This document shows, in pieces, positions 55,011-64,000 of a DNA stretch of 64,000 bases. A program made the translations under genes and the position numbers. The stretch spans positions 22,969,573 through 23,033,572 of the forward strand of contig JAVHZZ010000003.1 in assembly GCA_036250195.1 (NCBI GenBank), in the 5' to 3' direction. The notes beneath the pieces were generated by a model. That model saw nothing but the letters and a program-made list of their open reading frames with translations, searched no databases and was not told the origin of the DNA. Origin of the DNA: Mixophyes australis. Its lineage: Eukaryota > Chordata > Amphibia > Anura > Limnodynastidae. Each line of letters opens with the position of its first letter. The stretch's first letter is position 1.

Positions 55011-57545
55011 TCACTGAGGGTGGTAGGCGGATGATAAACTGACCTTGATTCCGAGAAGGGTACAGAAGGACCTCCAGAATTGTGCTATAAACTGAGAACC
55101 CCGATCAGAGACGATGTCAGTAGGGAGTCCATGGAGCCTGAAAATATGTTGAATGAATAAGAGAGCCAAATCCCGAGCAGAAGGTAGTTTGGTTAACGGA
55201 ATGAAGTGTGACATTTTGCTGAACCGGTCTACCACGACCCAAATCGTGTTGTGTCCTGCAGAAGGTGGTAGATCCACTACAAAGTCCATAGACAGATGAG
55301 TCCATGGTTTCGCAGGAGGGGCCAAAGGAACTAATTGGCCTACTGGACGGATCCTAGGCACTTTGTTTCTAGCACAAATCTCACATGAGAGGACATGCCT
55401 CTTGACGTCGGCAGACATGGATGGCCACCAGACCGTGCGGGAAAGGATTTCTAGCGTCTTGTAAATTCCAGGGTGCCCAGCAGCCCTACTGCAATGTGCT
55501 TCCACAAGAACCGCCTTTCTTAAGTGGACTGGAACAAAAAGTCGTTGCTCCGGAGTAGCATCTGGGGCTAATTTCTGGAATCTCTGCAGTGTGACATTCA
55601 GATCTTGGGTTAACCCAGCATGGATTATGGAAGGAGGAATAATAGACTCTGGGTTAGTAACTGGAACATGGTGTGCCATGAAACTCCTGGACAGGGCATC
55701 TGCCCGGACATTCTTGGAACCTGGTCTGTAGGTGATCAGGAAATTGAACCGGGTAAAAAATAATGCCCAGCGGGCCTGTCTAGGGTTTAAGCGCTTGGCT
55801 GACTGTATATATTGCAAGTTCTTGTGGTCGGTAATGACAGAGATCTGATGCGAAGCACCCTCCAACCAATGCCGCCACTCCTCGAAGGCCCACTTGATTG
55901 CCAATAGTTCTCTATTACCGACGTCGTAGTTGGCTTCTGCTGAAGAGAACTGACGGGAGAAATAGGCACATGGGTGTAGACGATTAGTATGAGGATCCTT
56001 CTGTGATAGAATGGCGCCGGCCCCGACGTCCGAGGCATCGACCTCTAGAACAAATGCTTTAGCTGGATCTGGATGTTTAAGGACCTCAGCTGAGATAAAG
56101 GCCTTTTTCAGACTTTTGAATGAGGCTACTGCTTGAGACGACCAATTAGTTGGGTCCATTCCTTTACGGGTCAAAGCCACAATGGGAGCCACAATGTCAG
56201 CGAAGTTGTGAATGAACCTTCGATAATAATTGGAGAAGCCCAGAAACCTCTGTACCGCCTTTAGATTGTTGGGTTTTACCCAATCCACAATAGCCTGGAC
56301 CTTTGTTGAATCCATAGAAAATCCCTCAGAAGAGATTATGTAACCTAAAAAGGATACCTTCTGCACCTCAAACTCACACTTTTCCAGCTTGGCGTAGAGA
56401 TGGTTTTCCCGCAATTTTTGTAAGACTTGTTTGACGTGAGTCTGATGTGCGAGTAAAGATTTGGAATAGATGAGGATATCATCTAAATAGACGACCACAA
56501 AACCACCCAGGAAGTCTCGGAGGACCTCGTTGATCAAGTCCTGGAACACTGCAGGCGCATTGCTGAGGCCAAACGGCATGACCAGATACTCGTAGTGGCC
56601 AGAGTGCGTATTGAACGCCGTCTTCCACTCATCTCCTTCTTTGATACGGATGAGATTATATGCTCCGCGAAGGTCGATTTTAGTGAAGACAGTAGCCCCT
56701 CTTAGCTGATCAAACAATACCGAGATGAGCGAAAGGGGATAGGTGTTCTTGACTGTGATATGATTCAATCCCCGGTAGTCAATACAAGGTCTTAACCCTC
56801 CGTCTTTTTTTGATACAAAGAAGCATCCTGCTCCTACGGGAGACTTAGATGGCCTGATGAAGCCTCTCTCCAGGTTTTCGTCGATATACTCCTGCATGGA
56901 TTTTGTTTCTGGAGCAGAAAGGGAATACAAACGCCCCTTAGGTAACTTGGAACCAGGAATAAGTTCGATGGCACAGTCAAAGTCACGATGTGGCGGTAAG
57001 GTATCAGCAGCCTTCTTGGAGAACACGTCCCAGAATTCATGATACTGTGAGGGAAGCCGCTCCGGAATAGGCTGAATCATACGCGGAGATAGTGACAAAC
57101 AAGACTGTGTACAATAAGTACTCCACTTGACAATCTCTCCTTTTACCCAGTCTATGACAGGGTTATGACAGGAAAGCCATGGGTGGCCCAAGATCATAGG
57201 AACCGACGAACAATCGATCAGGAAGAAGGTGATTGACTCAGAATGGAGAGCTCCGATCTTCAACTGTAGTGGCGGGGTCTCCCAGGAAATCTTGCCACCA
57301 GGCAACGGACCTCCGTCTAAGCCACAGACAGTAATGGCAGAGTTGAGTTTTACCATCGGAATTCCGGCAGAGCGGGCAAACCCAATATCAAGGAAGTTGC
57401 CTGCAGCTCCGCTATCAATGAAGGCCGACAGGTCCACAGAGCGAGCCTGGAAGGTGAGCTGTGCAGGGATTAATACAGCATTTTTCGGGGAGATAATTTG
57501 CAGACCTAGGTGAACTTTCCCCTTATTCCCTAGGCATGGTCTTTT
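55011..57545 (-). pseudogene. Chromovirus pol: protease, RT, RNase H, integrase (interrupted)
   Basis: The frame is open from the shift site near 57545 to TGA at 55011-55013. Domains in order: aspartic protease with active-site D-S-G-A-A-G about 40 codons after the shift; reverse transcriptase with the KTAFNTHSGHYEYLVMPFGL region and catalytic YLDD; RNase H with LEVDASDVGAGAILSQ and ITDHKNLQYI; then a tether ending RADALSRS. The integrase has an H-H-C-C zinc finger (AHCSRAAGHPG, CEICARN) and the first two catalytic aspartates (SMDFVVDLPP, VSDRGSQF). The TGA falls a few codons before the third catalytic residue, the glutamate, so integrase made from this copy would be inactive. Protease, RT and RNase H look complete. 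Expression would depend on a -1 shift from gag. Confidence 0.93.
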
Positions 57546-58384
57546 CCCGACTTATTTGGGCAAGAACGGGAGAAGTGGCCTTTTATGCCACAGTATAGAC
57601 ATAGACCTTGCGAACGTCTCCTGTCTCTCTCTTCAGAAGAGAGACGATATGCTCCTAATTGCATAGGCTCCTCACCATCCTGGGAAACAGGAACGAAGGC
57701 GGATGGAGGTGATGATGTTTCCTTTTCAGTTTTCCGCTCCTTATATCTCCTGTCAATTTTAATGGAGAGGTGCATCAGATCCTCCAGAGAACTAGGAGAC
57801 GAGTATTGCACCAAAGAATCTTTAATCTGTTCAGATAGACCGAGACGGAACTGACTTCGTAAGGCAGGGTCGTTCCATCCACTATCAGGTGACCATCTAC
57901 GGAATTCAGCGCAGTATTCTTCTGCCGACCGTCGGCCTTGTTTCAAGGACCGTAGATGAGCTTCCGCGGAGGCCACTCGATCCGGGTCATCATACAGTAG
58001 ACCCAGTGCCTCGAAGAAGGAGTCTACGGACTGCATGGCCGGACTGGTCTGCGGCAAAGAAAACGCCCAGGACTGGGGGTCACCCTGTAGAAGGGAAATA
58101 ATAATCCCAACTCTTTGCTGCTCTGAAACGGAGGAGCGGGGTCTCATCCGAAAATAGAGATTGCAGCTCTCCCTGAAGTTCCGAAACAGGGTTCTATTTC
58201 CGGAGAACCGATCTGGTAAGTTCATTTTGGGTTCACAGATGGGACCTGGAGTCGGTTGTGAAGCTTTTGTGTCTTCTTCTTGAACAGACATACGCTCAGC
58301 CAATCCCTGCATCATCTGATACAAGGATTCAACGTGGCCTGCTAGGGTTTGTGCCAGAGACGGTGTGGATCCACTTGTATCCAT
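57530..58384 (-). CDS. Chromovirus gag
   Basis: 284 codons, intact from ATG (58384) to TAG (57530-57532). The capsid-like region of the retrotransposon Gag family lies in the middle (VGIIISLLQGDPQSWAFSLP around residues 95-115). A Gag-typical basic and charged segment follows, and one zinc knuckle of the form C-X2-C-X4-H-X4-C sits at residues 262, 265, 270 and 275. Gag forms the virus-like particle that packages element RNA. This is the same protein family from which mammalian PEG10 and RTL genes were domesticated. Here it belongs to a full element with LTRs, so it is not a domesticated gene. Confidence 0.93.
   Translation of the reverse strand: MDTSGSTPSLAQTLAGHVESLYQMMQGLAERMSVQEEDTKASQPTPGPICEPKMNLPDRFSGNRTLFRNFRESCNLYFRMRPRSSVSEQQRVGIIISLLQGDPQSWAFSLPQTSPAMQSVDSFFEALGLLYDDPDRVASAEAHLRSLKQGRRSAEEYCAEFRRWSPDSGWNDPALRSQFRLGLSEQIKDSLVQYSSPSSLEDLMHLSIKIDRRYKERKTEKETSSPPSAFVPVSQDGEEPMQLGAYRLSSEERDRRRSQGLCLYCGIKGHFSRSCPNKSGKDHA
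57542..57548 (-). promoter_or_regulatory. -1 ribosomal frameshift site
   Basis: On the element strand the heptamer G GGA AAA lies in the gag frame (GGA codon starts at 57547), four codons before the gag stop. It fits X-XXY-YYZ. Pol is in the -1 frame relative to gag and is open from this point. Downstream RNA structure was not evaluated. Confidence 0.85.
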
Positions 58385-58407
58385 TCTAACCTTGTCTCCG
58401 TGAGTGG

Positions 58408-58417
58408 GCCGGTTATA
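58408..58417 (-). promoter_or_regulatory. Primer-binding site, predicted self-primer
   Basis: The sequence adjacent to the 5' LTR reads, on the element strand, TATAACCGGC one base after the LTR. It is an exact 10-nt complement of GCCGGTTATA inside the LTR (58803-58812). No TGG start typical of tRNA 3'-CCA priming is present. This arrangement matches the self-priming known for Tf1/sushi-group elements. Confidence 0.75.
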
Positions 58418-58418
58418 A

Positions 58419-59171
58419 TGTTAGGAACCCCTCCAGCCGGCACAACACAACCCGGAATCTACTCTGCCAGTCAGGTGTTCACTGGAGCCCCTGATGGTGG
58501 GGACAGACTGGGCCGCAGACTGACAGAGGGTAGTGAAGTGCGTACCAGCTGGGGAGAACCCAGGCAAGAGGAGTCAGGTCCACGCAGAGGTCAAGGGCCG
58601 GCAGCAGACAAGAGTATTGATGAACAAGCTGAGGTCATGGGTCACAGGCAAATAGCAGAACGGGTAAACAGGCCAGAGATCAGGGTCACAGGAAACACGA
58701 GCAAGGTCCAAATCAAAGCCAAGGGTCATACACGGGGAGTCAAATAGCGATATCAGGATACAGGACAGGAACTAGCAGGTTAGCAGACTGGAACACAGGA
58801 GCTATAACCGGCAATGAGGCAGCAGACCTCATTGCCTTAAATACCCAGCTGAACCAATCACAGGTTGAACACACTCCTGCAGGTTAATAAAGCAGTCACT
58901 AACAGAGCCAATCAGGGCTTGCCCCTGGCCTGCACAGTTGCAGGCTAATGCCTGTAATTGCCTCCTATAATCTGCCCATATTAATTAGCCCACAGGCTGT
59001 AGAACGCTGCGCCCGGCCTCCTCCTATTGCCGGGACGCAGCTCTGAAGCGTCTACTGGTTGCCCCGGCAACGGCCGGGTTATGGCCGGAAGTGATGTCCC
59101 GGTCGTCATGGAGACGGCCGGGACGCGGGTGAGTGAGTCGCGGCGGCTGGGCACCGCCGTGGCTCGTAACA
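58419..59171 (-). repeat. 5' LTR of the chromovirus
   Basis: 753 bp. Carries the promoter and predicted transcript start. Differs from the other LTR by about 10 substitutions, an AG insertion near 58905 and a CTC insertion near 59023. Confidence 0.97.
58803..58858 (-). promoter_or_regulatory. LTR core promoter and predicted RNA start
   Basis: On the element strand, an inverted CCAAT box (58854-58858) is followed by TATTTAA (58837-58843). About 30 nt downstream lies ATTGCCGGTTATAGC, the probable transcript 5' end. GCCGGTTATA there can pair with the primer-binding site. Confidence 0.7.
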
Positions 59172-60918
59172 CCTGCTACATAGACTGTGTGACTGCGCTC
59201 ACTCTGTGACATCACCATCCAATCACACACTGACCTGCTACATAGACTGTGTGACTGCGCTGTGACATCACCATCCAATCACACACTAACCTGCTACATA
59301 GACTGTGTGACTGCGCTCACTGTGTGACATCATCATCCAATCACACACTAACCTGCTACATAGACTGTGTGACTGCGCTCACTGTGTGACATCACCATCC
59401 AATCACACACTAACCTGCTACATAGACTGTGTGACTGCGCTCACTGTGTGACATCATCCAATCACACACTAACCTGCTACATAGACTGTGTGACTGCGCT
59501 CACTGTGTGACATCATCATCCAATCACACACTAACCTGCTACATAGACTGTGTGACTGCGCTCACTGTGTGACATCATCCAATCACACACTAACCTGCTA
59601 CATAGACTGTGTGACTGCGCTCACTGTGTGACATCATCATCCAATCACACACTAACCTGCTACATAGACTGTGACTGCGCTGTGACATCACCATCCAATC
59701 ACACACTAACCTGCTACATAGACTGTGTGACATCACCGTCCAATCACACACTAACCTGCTACATAGACTGTGTGACATCACCGTCCAATCACACACTAAC
59801 CTGCTACATAGGCTGTGTGACTGCGCTCACTGTGTGACATCACCATCCAATCACACACTAACCTGCTACATAGACTGTGTGACTGCGCTCACTGTGTGAC
59901 ATCATCATCCAATCACACACTAACCTGCTACATAGACTGTGTGACTGCGCTCACTGTGTGACATCATCATCCAATCACACACTAACCTGCTACATAGACT
60001 GTGTGACTGCGCTCACTGTGTGACATCACCATCCAATCACACACTAACCTGCTACATAGACTGTGTGACTGCGCTCACTGTGTGACATCACCATCCAATC
60101 ACACACTAACCTGCTACATAGACTGTGTGACTGCGCTCACTGTGTGACATCATCATCCAATCACACACTAACCTGCTACATAGACTGTGTGACTGCGCTC
60201 ACTGTGTGACATCACCATCCAATCACACACTAACTGCTACATAGACTGTGTGACTGCGCTCACTGTGTGACATCACCACCCAATCACACACTAACCTGCT
60301 ACATAGACTGTGTGATTGCGCTCACTGTGTGACATCATCATCCAATCACACACTAACCTGCTACATAGACTGTGACTGCGCTGTGACATCACCATCCAAT
60401 CACACACTAACCTGCTACATAGACTGTGTGACATCACCGTCCAATCACACACTAACCTGCTACATAGACTGTGTGACATCACCGTCCAATCACACACTAA
60501 CCTGCTACATAGGCTGTGTGACTGCGCTCACTGTGTGACATCACCATCCAATCACACACTAACCTGCTACATAGACTGTGTGACATCACCGTCCAATCAC
60601 ACACTAACCTGCTACATAGACTGTGTGACTGCCCTCACTGTGTGACATCACCATCCAATCACACACTAACCTGCTACATAGACTGTGTGACTGCGCTCAC
60701 TGTGTGACATCATCATCCAATCACACACTAACCTGCTACATAGACTGTGACTGCGCTGTGACATCACCATCCAATCACACACTAACCTGCTACATAGACT
60801 GTGTGACTGCGCTCACTGTGTGACATCACCATCCAATCACACACTAACCTGCTACATAGACTGTGTGACATCACCATCCAATCACACACTAACCTGCTAC
60901 ATAGACTGCGTGACTGCA
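59172..60918. repeat. 62-bp/45-bp satellite, right part, with higher-order repeat
   Basis: About 30 units of the same repeat as at 52935. The unit pattern at 59590-59837 recurs almost identically at 60291-60538, a shift of 701 bp, so multi-unit blocks have been duplicated. The plus and minus frames encoding short repeated peptides (HTLTCYID, VCDWTVMSHSLCS) are repeat artefacts. Confidence 0.95.
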
Positions 60919-61500
60919 CTACGTTCATTCTTTTTTATTAGAAACACCAGGAAAAGGGAATATAATTATGGGTTGAACACTTTGGACCTTGTGAGATTGT
61001 CGTGGAAGAGGCATTTTTTTTCCTCTACCTTTTGCCTTTGAGTTCAAAGTGTTATTTTGTCTATGATGTGACTAAATCTGGAAATTTCAACGCAACGTTT
61101 TGTGGTGTGGAACATATACAACCAGCTCAGCATGACACAACTTACTGCACTAAATATGACATTGTTATTCTTGAATTAAATATTAGACTGAAAATACATC
61201 AATTATGCACAGGACATTGTTGGGGAGACAGTCACAGCACCGTGTCTGAGGAAGGACAGAGTCACTGAATCAAGGATAACATGTTAGATTTTATTGTATG
61301 CAGAGCAATGATAAGCAAGTGTTCAGCCATCTTCTAGCCTGTGAGGTAGGAAACAAGCCTTTTTCATACATCTACATATTGTGCAGGAAATAATGTAAAT
61401 ATGTCTTCGTTATTTTCCAGGTTTTTATTTGAAGTTGGGTGTTTTGCTGGCGGGCAGAGCCTGTCTTGTCACTTCTTTTATTTGCACCTTATGACAGTTA
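60919..61500. other. Non-coding, no recognised feature
   Basis: AT-rich sequence between the satellite and the Tc1-like element. No gene recognised. Confidence 0.5.
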
Positions 61501-62387
61501 TACACTATATGGACAACAATATTTGTCCACATCTGTTAATTATTGAATTGAGGTGTTTCAATCAGACCCGTTGCCAGAGGTGTATAAAATCAAGCACCTA
61601 GCCATGCAGTCTCCAATTGCAAACATTTGTGATACAAAACGGGTCATTCCGAAAAGCTCAGCGACTTCAACTGTGGTACTGTGATAGGATGCCGCCTTTA
61701 CAATAAGACAGTTCATATATTATCCTTGCTGCATTTTCCATGGTCAACTATAAGTGATATTATTTGCAAGTGGAAGTGTGTAAGAACAACAGTAACTTAG
61801 TCACGTAATATCACAGACCGGGGTCAACGACTGCTAAGGCGCATGGTGCGTAAAAGTTGCCAATGCTCTGCTGATTCCATAGCTGAAGAGTTCCAAAGTT
61901 CCACTGGCATTAATGTAAACACAAATACTGTGTGGTGAGAGCTCAATGGAATGGGTTTCCATGGCCGAGCAGCTGCATGCAGCCTCATATCACCAAGACC
62001 AATGCCTAGCATCCAGAGCTGGATTAAGGCTTTGGGGGGCCCGGGGCACTTAAGACAGGGGGGCCCCTAAGATCTAAAATTAAGGGCATTGTGACACATC
62101 CTGCATTACATCACCTACAGCCCACAGTATGACACTTACAGCTCTCCCAGAGGGCTCTCCTAGGTTGTCTGCATAAGAAAAATCATTGTTTCCACAAACT
62201 AAAATACTGTACATTAAAACAATCATCAGAACACCACATTAAAATTGGTATTGACACCACACATTAAAACTAGCAATGATACCGCATATTAAAAATTCCA
62301 TTGATAATGCACATTAAAACTAGCAATGATACCGCACATTAAAACTAACATAAAAAATAAACATTGATAACATAACGCCAATTTTGA

Positions 62388-62388
<1 letters not shown>

Positions 62389-62435
<47 letters not shown>
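62389..62435. repeat. (AT)n microsatellite
   Basis: Pure TA run inside the hAT element. Confidence 0.95.
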
Positions 62436-62438
<3 letters not shown>

Positions 62439-62999
62439 TTACAATTTTATTCAATATTTATTCAAAATTGCTAATGGGTGTGTTGATGCACCCTCCTACA
62501 GACAAAAAAACCTGCATTGTTGTGTACACCATTGAACGGTCACCAAAAATTAGGATTGTCCCACTAGAATAACAACATTTCACAGACTCTGCTGCTCTCT
62601 CCTACCTGTTCTTCTCACTTTCACCACCTGTGCTGCAGGTTTCCTTAGTTGCGGCTTGTCTGGGTCCTGGAATTTTAGAGAACCTATTTGGAAAAAAAAT
62701 GGGGACATTTAGAAAATTACAGCCAGCCCCGGCGTTAAATCAATACCACCCATGATTAATACTTAGGCCTTCCTCCAGCCCCAACATTAAAATAATAGTA
62801 TTCATATTTAATAAATAAACCTATTTCCCTCCCTACAAACAGCCCCAGCAATAAATTAATAGTATTTGCATTTCAGAAATATACCTATTTCCCGAACCTG
62901 TCACTGCCATTAAATAATTCATAGGCACATTTAATAGAGACCTCATTCTCCCCAAACTCACCCCCAAACTACCCCATCTTAAATTAATAGTCCCCACTA

Positions 63000-63420
63000 T
63001 TGTGACTCTCTCCCCCCCTTTTTCTATATACTGTGCCTCTCTCCCACACTTTTTCCTCATACTGTACCTGTTTCCCCATTTTTCCTCAATCTGTGCCTCT
63101 CCCCCCTTTTTTCTCATGCTGGGCCCCCCCTTTTTCCTTACTGTGCCTCTCCTCCCCTTTTTCTTTAATGTGCCTCTCCCCCCCTTTTCCTTACTGTGCC
63201 TCTCTCCCCTTTTTCCTTACTGTGCCTCTCTCCCCCTTTTCCTTAATGTGCCTCTCTCCACTTATTCCTTACTGTGCCTCTCTCCCCTTATTCTTTACTG
63301 TGCCTCTCTCCCCCTTTTCCTTACTGTGCCTCATTCTTTTTCTTACTGTGCCTCTCTCCCCTTATTCCTTACTGTGCCTCTCTCCCCTTATTCCTTACTG
63401 TGCCTCCCTCATCTCCTTTT
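63000..63420 (+). repeat. Pyrimidine-rich tandem repeat, about 26 bp
   Basis: Roughly 15 imperfect units of CTTACTGTGCCTCTCTCCCC followed by TTTTTC inside the hAT element. It keeps long leucine/serine/phenylalanine-rich frames open on the plus strand. These are not genes. Confidence 0.85.
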
Positions 63421-64000
63421 TCCTCATAGTTTGCCTCTCTGCTTAATTCCATTTCTTCACTTACCTTTCTATTAGCTTTTCTTTTCTTCTCTTCTGTCTT
63501 CTCTCTTCTTGCTTCCTCTCCGCGCTGCTCCTCACTGAATGACAGGCGTGACTTGATGACGTCACGCCTGCCATTCAGCATTAACAGAGCAGAGAGGAAG
63601 GAGGGACGCCGGCGCGGCCGCGATCAGGTGAGTAAATCTCTTTCTTTTTTTTCCGCTACCCTGCTCCCCCCACCAACGAGGAGGAGCAGCCCAGAACCTG
63701 CCCGCAAACCCCCCCTCCCCCCCCCCCCCCCCCCGCACGCGCCGCCGAAAAAAAAAAAATCATGGGTAGAGCTGTCAGACAGCAACTGACAGCAGGGGCA
63801 GGTTAGGTCATACGGGCGACGGGGGGAAGCGGCGGAGAGAGGGGTGCCCGGAGCGGTTGCTGTCAGTTAAAAACTGACAGCAGGAAAGTTCATGCGGCAG
63901 CGGGGGGCCCTTGGAGAGAGGGGGGCCCGGGGCACGTGCCCCCTGTGCCCCCCCCTTAATCCGGCTATGCTAGCGTCGGATGGAGTGGTGTAAAGCACAC

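Larger units (their letters stand above)
53469..59171 (-). mobile_element. Ty3/gypsy chromovirus of the sushi type, nearly intact
   Basis: A 5703-bp element on the minus strand. LTRs at both ends start TG and end CA, with a 5-bp target duplication CCTGC (53464-53468 and 59172-59176) in satellite sequence. The order in the element direction is 5' LTR (right), self-complementary primer site, gag, -1 shift site, then pol with protease, reverse transcriptase, RNase H, integrase and C-terminal chromodomain, followed by a polypurine tract and the 3' LTR (left). The LTRs differ by about 10 substitutions plus a 2-bp and a 3-bp indel over about 750 bp. Gag and most of pol are open. One stop codon in the integrase breaks pol. 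The chromodomain and domain order place it among chromoviruses, and the predicted self-priming fits the Tf1/sushi group. Confidence 0.95.
62014..63969. mobile_element. Non-autonomous hAT element nested in the Tc1 element
   Basis: Left end CAGAGCTGGATTAAGGC; right end in reverse CATAGCCGGATTAAGGG. Both arms continue into GGGGGCCCGGGGCAC. Target duplication CTAGCATC (62006-62013) and CTAGCGTC (63970-63977), 7 of 8. Nearly 2 kb long, without transposase. It holds an AT run, a pyrimidine-rich tandem block and short hairpins (GGCGTGAC...GTCACGCC at 63546-63568; CTGTCAGTTAAAAACTGACAG at about 63861-63881). Confidence 0.93.
61501..64000 (+). mobile_element. Tc1-like element, decayed, interrupted, running off the window
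   Basis: Starts with TA and the terminal repeat CACTATATGGACAACAAT, continuing in the usual leader (TGTTAATTATTGAATTGAGG, TGTATAAAATCAAGCACC). Transposase-derived sequence follows in plus orientation (AGAGCTCAATGGAATGGG, CATGGCCGAGCAGCTGCATG). Stops and small deletions make it a pseudogene. A hAT element separates CCTAGC at 62010 from TAGCGTCGGATGGAGTGGTG at 63971, where the Tc1 sequence resumes to the window end. Confidence 0.9.

Noticed and set aside
57530..58384. Gag as a domesticated PEG10/RTL-like host gene
   Set aside because: It lies between matching LTRs with target duplications and in frame relation to pol. It is an ordinary element copy.
53077..60538. Short frames with HTLTCYID or VCDWTVMSHSLCS repeats
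   Set aside because: Translations of the 62/45-bp satellite. No coding evidence.
63002..63475. 157-codon hydrophobic frame resembling a multi-pass membrane protein
   Set aside because: Low-complexity pyrimidine repeat inside a non-autonomous hAT element. The parallel frame is equally open.
1..64000. tRNA, rRNA or other structural RNA genes
   Set aside because: The only tRNA-like promoter boxes found belong to SINE heads at 9833 and 24258. No intact tRNA cloverleaf or rRNA sequence was recognised by eye.

Overview
This window looks like vertebrate nuclear DNA, most likely from a frog or another amphibian. It lies at the 3' end of one host gene, surrounded by transposons and minisatellites. 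The only intact host coding segment I recognise is the terminal exon of methionine sulfoxide reductase A (msra, + strand, 50153-50314). It has a clear 3' splice acceptor, the C-terminal resolving-cysteine region and a stop codon. If that reading is right, much or all of the sequence upstream of 50152 is the last msra intron. The sequence after 50314 is its 3' UTR and downstream flank. I found no other msra exon.

An amphibian source is an inference. It rests on tRNA-derived SINEs with L2-type tails ending in GATGATG, abundant hAT and Harbinger-like MITEs, decayed Tc1 elements, L2/CR1 and L1/Tx1-like LINE remnants, and a sushi-type chromovirus, a lineage not active in mammals or birds. The one other host-derived sequence is a decayed clustered-protocadherin ectodomain fragment (about 8548-9088).

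Layout. 1-12.2 kb: a 41-bp minisatellite interrupted by a MITE, a Helitron-like element, an L1/Tx1-like LINE remnant, the protocadherin pseudogene, a complete SINE and a 34-bp minisatellite. 12.2-33 kb: sparse sequence with MITEs, nested insertions (hAT in MITE, SINE in MITE), a 30-bp minisatellite, a decayed Tc1 element and a foldback element with telomere-like repeats at its tip. 33-36 kb: a G-rich minisatellite split by a MITE. 36-46.5 kb: a second Helitron-like copy, an antisense L2 LINE end, a 38-bp-arm palindrome beside a 148-bp tandem array, an L2/CR1-type LINE and a 40-bp minisatellite. 46.5-52.9 kb: mostly unclassified sequence around the msra exon. 52.9-60.9 kb: a 62/45-bp satellite split by a nearly intact 5.7-kb Ty3/gypsy chromovirus with 5-bp target duplications. 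61.5-64 kb: a Tc1-like element interrupted by a 2-kb non-autonomous hAT element.

The best-supported functional logic is in the chromovirus. Gag and pol are linked by a canonical -1 slippery heptamer. Its primer-binding position is complementary over 10 nt to the predicted 5' end of its own transcript, which suggests self-priming rather than tRNA priming. The copy is young (LTRs differ by about 10 substitutions and two small indels) but carries a stop codon just before the integrase catalytic glutamate. I found no evidence for a wholly new multi-gene system. The unusual material is repeat architecture and nested insertion history.
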